Position numbers and translations under genes: made by a program
Source: an uncultured Bacteroides sp.
GTDB lineage: Bacteria > Bacteroidota > Bacteroidia > Bacteroidales > Bacteroidaceae
Assembly (NCBI GenBank): GCA_905198575.1
Contig: CAJKDC010000009.1
Coordinates: 1-47,547 of the forward strand
DNA length: 47,547 bases
Reading direction: 5' to 3'
In this document: positions 43,854-47,547 of the stretch, piece after piece
How the letters are laid out: each line of letters opens with the position of its first letter
Position numbering within the stretch: the stretch's first letter is position 1
Notes under the pieces: generated by a model
Database searches by the model: none
Told to the model about the DNA's origin: nothing
What the model saw: only the letters and a program-made list of their open reading frames with translations

Positions 43854-43880
43854 AGCTTGCACTTGATTTTCGTGCAAGCT
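43854..43880. promoter_or_regulatory. Palindromic operator in the WYL divergent promoter
   Basis: A perfect 9-bp inverted repeat (43854-43862 and 43872-43880: AGCTTGCAC and GTGCAAGCT) has a 9-bp AT-rich centre. It covers the WYL promoter -33 box and much of its spacer, and abuts the -7 box of the divergent gene. No T run follows, so an operator is more likely than a terminator. The dimeric WYL protein is the obvious candidate to bind it. Confidence 0.65.
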
Positions 43881-43893
43881 TTCCGTAATTTTG
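43863..43893 (+). promoter_or_regulatory. Bacteroides-type promoter of the WYL gene
   Basis: TTG (43863-43865), a 20-nt spacer, then TAATTTTG (43886-43893). It is a consensus match. The ATG at 43919 leaves a leader of about 20 nt. Confidence 0.72.
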
Positions 43894-43918
43894 CAATACA
43901 ATCAAAAAAGTACAAAGT

Positions 43919-44839
43919 ATGAAAAACAGAATATGCATCTGGCTGGTCAACCTTCTGCTAAGAAGAAAGCGAATGACTCTCAACGAAATACAGGAAGAAT
44001 GGCGGATACACAACGCCGACTACAACATTACACTGCACCGAAACACCTTCATGTCGTACAAGCGTACAGCCGAAGAAATGTTCGATGTCAATATCAGCTG
44101 CGACCGCCGGACCAACCAATATTATATAGAATATCCGGAAGAAATAAACAACTCCCCCATCAATCAATGGCTCATTCAGGCCGCATCGTCTACCGATGTA
44201 CTGCTGAGAAGGAAACGCCTGGCAGACAGGATCATCCTTGAAACAACATTCGGCGGAGAAGAACATCTGGATGCTATCACCGATGCCATGCTTCACAATA
44301 AATGTGTACACATCGTATACCATTCATACTGGAAAGAAGCGCAGACCTTTACCGTAGAACCTTATTTTGTGAAATTTTTCAAACAGCGCTGGTACCTCAT
44401 AGGCTTCTGCCGCGAAAGAAACGGACTGAGAGTTTACTCATTCGACCGGATGGACAGTGCCACCGTGAGCGACAGTAACTTTACGATGAAAGAAGATAAC
44501 TTCCCCCAAGTGCTGTACAACGACAACTTCGGTATCATGCATGGCGAAGAGAAAGACAAAGCCCACGACATGCTGCTGAAATTCACAGTCAAGCAAGGGC
44601 AGTATATCTTGACACGTCCCTTGCACCACAGCCAGGAAGTCATCTCGCGCGATGAAAATCATATTATCTTCAAAGTCCACATGAAAGTCACCCTCGATCT
44701 GATTCAGGAACTCCTTTCGTACGGTCCTAGCCTTCAGGTTCTAAGTCCGGACTGCCTCATCAACGAAATCGGGAAAGCCATCAGTGAAATGAGCAAATTA
44801 TACGTATCCCCGGCTTCACCGCTTTTGCCTATTCCATAG
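43919..44839 (+). CDS. HTH-WYL domain transcriptional regulator
   Basis: This 306-residue protein has an N-terminal winged helix-turn-helix (~15-75: MTLNEIQEEWRIH ... LHRNTFMSYKRTAEEMF) and a central WYL domain with the diagnostic RWYLIGF near residue 160. A C-terminal WCX-like extension (~210-295) follows. WYL domains bind nucleic-acid or nucleotide ligands, and such regulators often repress defence or stress genes. The palindrome at 43854-43880 over its own promoter suggests autorepression. It is convergent with the two-component genes at 44933. Confidence 0.9.
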   Translation: MKNRICIWLVNLLLRRKRMTLNEIQEEWRIHNADYNITLHRNTFMSYKRTAEEMFDVNISCDRRTNQYYIEYPEEINNSPINQWLIQAASSTDVLLRRKRLADRIILETTFGGEEHLDAITDAMLHNKCVHIVYHSYWKEAQTFTVEPYFVKFFKQRWYLIGFCRERNGLRVYSFDRMDSATVSDSNFTMKEDNFPQVLYNDNFGIMHGEEKDKAHDMLLKFTVKQGQYILTRPLHHSQEVISRDENHIIFKVHMKVTLDLIQELLSYGPSLQVLSPDCLINEIGKAISEMSKLYVSPASPLLPIP

Positions 44840-44850
44840 AAATCATTAAC

Positions 44851-44898
44851 ACAAAAAATCGTCCCGGCCAAAACTTAACAGTATCTGACCGGGACGAT
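44851..44898 (-). terminator. Terminator of the two-component operon (shared with the WYL gene)
   Basis: A perfect 10-bp stem (44858-44867 with 44889-44898) is followed on the minus strand by six T then a G. It sits between convergent genes. Confidence 0.85.
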
Positions 44899-44932
44899 AA
44901 ATCTCGCACCTTATTTAGCTATGTAACTTCAA

Positions 44933-45844
44933 CTAATTATCTTTCACCTGACTATCAATAATTTTTTTCAGTCCTTCTTTCAGATTATCATATTGCAATA
45001 ATTGTGACATAGCAATATTATCTATAATAATCACTTTTTTATTCGATTTAGAGTTTCTTGCCGCCTCAATATACGTATTACGCGTTACAGACGAGGTGGT
45101 AAACAAGAAACCTAATTCTGCCATATTCGAGGCATTTTCCAGTTTACTATGGAAGATAATATAATCATTTTTGTCCGTTTTCGTATCCGGTTTATTTTTA
45201 CATTCAATCAATATATACTTTCCGAATTTAGAAAGGAACTCATCTTTTATATCATTTCTAACTACTAAATCCACCTCATTCAGCGATTCATCCTTTACCC
45301 TTTTCATTATTTCCTGAAATCCTATGCTTCTAAAAAGAATTGCGATAAAATCCTCATATTTTTTTCCTTTTTTAAACGTATTACTTTCATTTTTCAAATC
45401 CATATAGTAAGAAAGAAGTGCTGCATTCACTTTAGAGGGCTCATTTTCCATTGACAAATAATACTCCTCTATAATGCTCTTCAACTCTGGTTTCCAGTCA
45501 TCATATTTTCTTTTTTCCGAAAATCCGATAACCTCTCCTCTTGCCAGCATTTTAGACAATTGAGGCATATATTCCACAATAAACTTTGAGACAAATAAGA
45601 TTTTGGAAAATGGATTTATCTCAATGATTTTTTGAGCCAATGATATTCCGTCAAACTCATAGCAATCCATACGAAGATCAAGCAATACCAAGTTATAGAA
45701 TTTATTTTCTATATAATTTTCAATATCTTCTTTACCTGATGCACAAAAGACATTCGCTTCCGGGAATATCTCCTCTATTGTTTGAGTTAAGGCTTGTGCC
45801 TGAACAGCTTCATCATCTATTATTAAAATCTGTTTGACGTCCAT
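44933..45844 (-). CDS. Response regulator with Mrr-like/PD-(D/E)XK nuclease output domain
   Basis: This 303-residue protein has two domains. Residues ~4-125 are a receiver domain: acidic pair Asp10-Asp11 (LIIDDE), phospho-acceptor Asp56 (NLVLLDLRMD), Ser86 in LFVSKF and Lys111 in GFSEKR. Residues ~160-290 resemble the Mrr/restriction-endonuclease-like fold: Glu164 in YEDFIAILFRSIGF, Asp192 in NEVDLVVRND, and Glu214-x-Lys216 in ILIECKNK. That is a complete D...ExK active site. No HTH or other output is visible. The start at 45842-45844 overlaps the kinase gene by 32 nt. The gene is AT-rich (14 G+C in the 60 bases 45361-45420). Predicted activity is DNA cleavage or binding controlled by phosphorylation, which is inference. 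Confidence 0.82.
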   Translation of the reverse strand: MDVKQILIIDDEAVQAQALTQTIEEIFPEANVFCASGKEDIENYIENKFYNLVLLDLRMDCYEFDGISLAQKIIEINPFSKILFVSKFIVEYMPQLSKMLARGEVIGFSEKRKYDDWKPELKSIIEEYYLSMENEPSKVNAALLSYYMDLKNESNTFKKGKKYEDFIAILFRSIGFQEIMKRVKDESLNEVDLVVRNDIKDEFLSKFGKYILIECKNKPDTKTDKNDYIIFHSKLENASNMAELGFLFTTSSVTRNTYIEAARNSKSNKKVIIIDNIAMSQLLQYDNLKEGLKKIIDSQVKDN

Positions 45845-46613
45845 CTGTATTAAATGTTAAAGTGAATATTGTTGAAAAGCCATCTATATTTCTGTCAAAT
45901 GTAATGTTACCCCCAATCTGTTCACAGACATATTGAGCATGATACAATCCGATTCCACAACCATCTGTTGTCGTAAACTTATAGTCAAACACATGTTTGG
46001 CATCCTCATCTTTAATTCCACAACCCGTATCTTTTACTTTTATAGAACAAATTTTATTGTTTATCACAGCCTCCACCTCCAATAATTTATCCCCATTACT
46101 CTCTTTAAATGATTTAATGGAATTAGATGTCAGGTTCTGCAATAACTGAAGTAGAGCCTGATAAGGTTGATTTATCGGTAAATTACTTTCACGATCATAA
46201 GTAAACTTATAGGTTATACCCTGTGTCCCAGCCTGAAATCGAGTTAGTGATTCCAGTGCTGCCATCAGTTTCTTTAAAGGGAAACTATTTGTTCTGGAAT
46301 AAGGGACCATATTTTCAAAACTATCCAACGCGTTTCGCATATTGTCTATACTTGTTTTCAAAGCTAAAGAATCTTCTGGCTGCAACTTTTTTTCAAGTAT
46401 TTTCAATATCGCATACATAGACTGCACAGCATTCCCCATATCATGCTTGGCAAATGCAGATAGATGCTCCATGTGCCTGTCATAAGAAGTAGTAACACTA
46501 TTCAATACTTTGTTTAGCTGTGATACTTCTTCGCTTAGTCTATCTATACGCCGTGCTTGCAGTTCTGGATTATGTCTAGAACTTGGTATATACTTTTTCC
46601 TTTGACTATTCAT
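45813..46613 (-). CDS. Soluble sensor histidine kinase
   Basis: This 266-residue kinase has no signal peptide or membrane helix, so it should sense a cytoplasmic cue. A basic coiled-coil N-terminus (~1-50) precedes the dimerisation/phospho-acceptor helix with His57 in FAKHDMGNAV. The H-D-x-x-N pattern resembles the H-E/D-x-x-T/N motif linked to both kinase and phosphatase activity. The ATPase domain shows the N box (QNLTSNSIKSFKE, Asn160 and Asn164), G1 (DTGCGI, Asp195) and G2 (GCGIGLY, ~218-224). No PAS or GAF domain is evident. It precedes and overlaps the REC-nuclease gene, its evident partner. Confidence 0.88.
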   Translation of the reverse strand: MNSQRKKYIPSSRHNPELQARRIDRLSEEVSQLNKVLNSVTTSYDRHMEHLSAFAKHDMGNAVQSMYAILKILEKKLQPEDSLALKTSIDNMRNALDSFENMVPYSRTNSFPLKKLMAALESLTRFQAGTQGITYKFTYDRESNLPINQPYQALLQLLQNLTSNSIKSFKESNGDKLLEVEAVINNKICSIKVKDTGCGIKDEDAKHVFDYKFTTTDGCGIGLYHAQYVCEQIGGNITFDRNIDGFSTIFTLTFNTDGRQTDFNNR

Positions 46614-46636
46614 TTTATATTAAATAACCTTATCTA

Positions 46637-46666
46637 CAAATATAAGCAGAATATAATTTCAATCAA
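46637..46666 (-). promoter_or_regulatory. Bacteroides-type promoter of the kinase-nuclease operon
   Basis: Minus strand TTG (46666-46664), a 19-nt spacer, then TATATTTG (46644-46637). It is an exact consensus match 24 bases before the kinase start, and shows the pair is an independent transcription unit. Confidence 0.78.
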
Positions 46667-46691
46667 CAAATTAGCAGTTTTTTTATTTATA

Positions 46692-47396
46692 TTATTCCTC
46701 TGTCAACCCCAATTTCTTCTTCATTTCTTCATTCCATTGTTTCTGGCATTCATCGATACCTTTCTTAGCCTCATCGTATGCAACTTTAGTTATAAACTTC
46801 AAAGCATTACACTTTTCCTGATAACTAGCAGGCACATCCGGAGCCGAAACAACCATATCTACACGGACAGTATCTCCCAAAGCACACTTTCCTGCGGAAG
46901 TCCGACCATAATCCATAGGAGTATCATTATCCATCAACCAGTAATAAAGATACAAAACCCTGTCTACTTCACCGGTCACTACCACATCAAATTTCACCCG
47001 AAGACGTGTCTGCTTATTGCCGCTTAAAGACAACCCCACTTCCGGCAGATACACTTTTTCTACCAGAATATCCGAAACAACCTGATAAGGCAAACTGTCA
47101 CCTACCACATAAGCCACAGATTTTCCAACCATTTTGTCTACCAATGGCTGTGCCTCCTTTTCTGCTTCTTGTAGGGATGCCTCGTAATTTTTAAATAACT
47201 CAGCAAACTTATCAGCATCCTCCGAATCCTTAATCTTCATGAACTGCTCGGCAAAATCCGTCTGCCTCTTTTCATAAATATTGGGTATGTCACCAAACAA
47301 GGCACTCTTACTACCCATTGAGCCACCTCCTCCACAAGAGGACAAAACCAGCGCAGCCACCAAAGCCACTCCTCCTAAAATCCGTTTTGTTTCCAT
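46692..47396 (-). CDS. Hypothetical lipoprotein
   Basis: This 234-residue protein is not recognised. The signal has lipobox LSSC (Cys21) followed by a Gly-rich linker (GGGGSMGS), a common layout for Bacteroidota lipoproteins. The mature part has a charged helical region (~40-85), then a beta-rich region with YVVGDSLPYQVVSDILVEKV and LRVKFDVVVTGEVDRVLYLYY, and a C-terminal helix rich in Lys/Glu. No enzyme motif is visible. It lies upstream of the kinase operon on the same strand; the kinase has its own promoter, so co-regulation is uncertain. About 40 bases upstream of its start lies the tandem repeat at 47434-47526. Confidence 0.72.
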   Translation of the reverse strand: METKRILGGVALVAALVLSSCGGGGSMGSKSALFGDIPNIYEKRQTDFAEQFMKIKDSEDADKFAELFKNYEASLQEAEKEAQPLVDKMVGKSVAYVVGDSLPYQVVSDILVEKVYLPEVGLSLSGNKQTRLRVKFDVVVTGEVDRVLYLYYWLMDNDTPMDYGRTSAGKCALGDTVRVDMVVSAPDVPASYQEKCNALKFITKVAYDEAKKGIDECQKQWNEEMKKKLGLTEE

Positions 47397-47433
47397 ACTA
47401 TTTCAAGGTTAAATGTTATCACCAAACAGACTG

Positions 47434-47526
47434 ACGATAGCGCTGAATCGGTACCATGCGTAGCACTGTAATCGGTACCATTGTAGCGCTGCAATCGGTA
47501 CCGTCATGACGCTGCAAACGGTACCG
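47434..47526. repeat. Tandem degenerate repeat, four units of 23-24 bp with a GGTACC core
   Basis: Four units carry GGTACC at 47450, 47474, 47497 and 47520 (spacing 24, 23, 23). The shared sequence is approximately TAGCGCTGCAATCGGTACC, with changes in each unit. The core is palindromic, extending to CGGTACCG in units 3 and 4. The array may continue past the window end. It lies upstream of the lipoprotein gene at 46692. It is not a CRISPR, as there are no distinct spacers. Confidence 0.85.
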
Positions 47527-47547
47527 CATTCAGTTCTGTAAGATTCT

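Noticed and set aside
43854..43880. Terminator interpretation of the palindrome upstream of the WYL gene
   Set aside because: No T run follows on either strand, and it lies inside a divergent promoter region.
47434..47526. CRISPR array
   Set aside because: Four units of 23-24 bp abut one another with no unique spacers and with many differences, and no cas gene is in the window.

Overview
The window is from a gut Bacteroidota genome, most likely the Bacteroides/Phocaeicola group. The evidence is SusC/SusD pairs, many exo-glycosidases with lipoprotein or Sec signals, a SusR-like membrane regulator, and promoters of the Bacteroides type (TTG, 19-20 nt, TAnnTTTG) rather than -35/-10 boxes. No tRNA, rRNA, CRISPR array, insertion sequence or phage gene was recognised. 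Most of the window looks like ordinary chromosome. The accessory-looking parts are the two ends: a type I restriction-modification locus at the left edge, and roughly 43.0-47.5 kb at the right.

Layout. 0-1.7 kb: the end of a type I RM operon (hsdM overlapping a partial rhuM). 2.0-4.8 kb: aspartate ammonia-lyase and, divergently, a secreted endonuclease/exonuclease/phosphatase-family enzyme. 4.9-13.8 kb: a minimal polysaccharide utilisation locus (SusR-like regulator, SusC, SusD, GH3 beta-glucosidase). 13.9-15.3 kb: a periplasmic amidase and a TlpA-like thioredoxin. 15.5-19.1 kb: a three-subunit biotin-dependent acyl-CoA carboxylase/decarboxylase. 19.4-24.4 kb: lysS-gpsA-pgi and a HAD phosphatase. 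24.4-28.6 kb: a ROK regulator divergent from nagB and a NagB-like/PIG-L deacetylase fusion. 28.7-31.9 kb: an outer-membrane beta-barrel with a small lipoprotein. 32.2-39.4 kb: GH92, GH20 and GH2 exo-glycosidases. 39.5-43.0 kb: three late cobalamin-synthesis genes. 43.0-47.5 kb: two small unknown genes, a WYL regulator, a two-component pair and a lipoprotein, ending in a short tandem repeat.

How the parts connect. The GH92/GH20/GH2 set can remove alpha-mannose, beta-GlcNAc and beta-mannose, as expected for host N-glycans or other mannose/GlcNAc glycans. NagB, Pgi and the ROK regulator can then feed amino sugars into glycolysis. The acyl-CoA carboxylase/decarboxylase fits the succinate-propionate route, whose methylmalonyl-CoA mutase needs B12, and cobalamin genes lie in the same window. 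These links are inferred from families, not from co-regulation.

The most unusual element is the pair at 44.9-46.6 kb. A soluble histidine kinase gene overlaps by 32 nt a response regulator whose output domain looks like an Mrr/PD-(D/E)XK nuclease with its active-site residues present. It has its own consensus promoter and terminator, is much more AT-rich than the cobalamin genes nearby, and sits beside a WYL regulator with a palindromic operator. It may be a phosphorylation-gated nuclease system.
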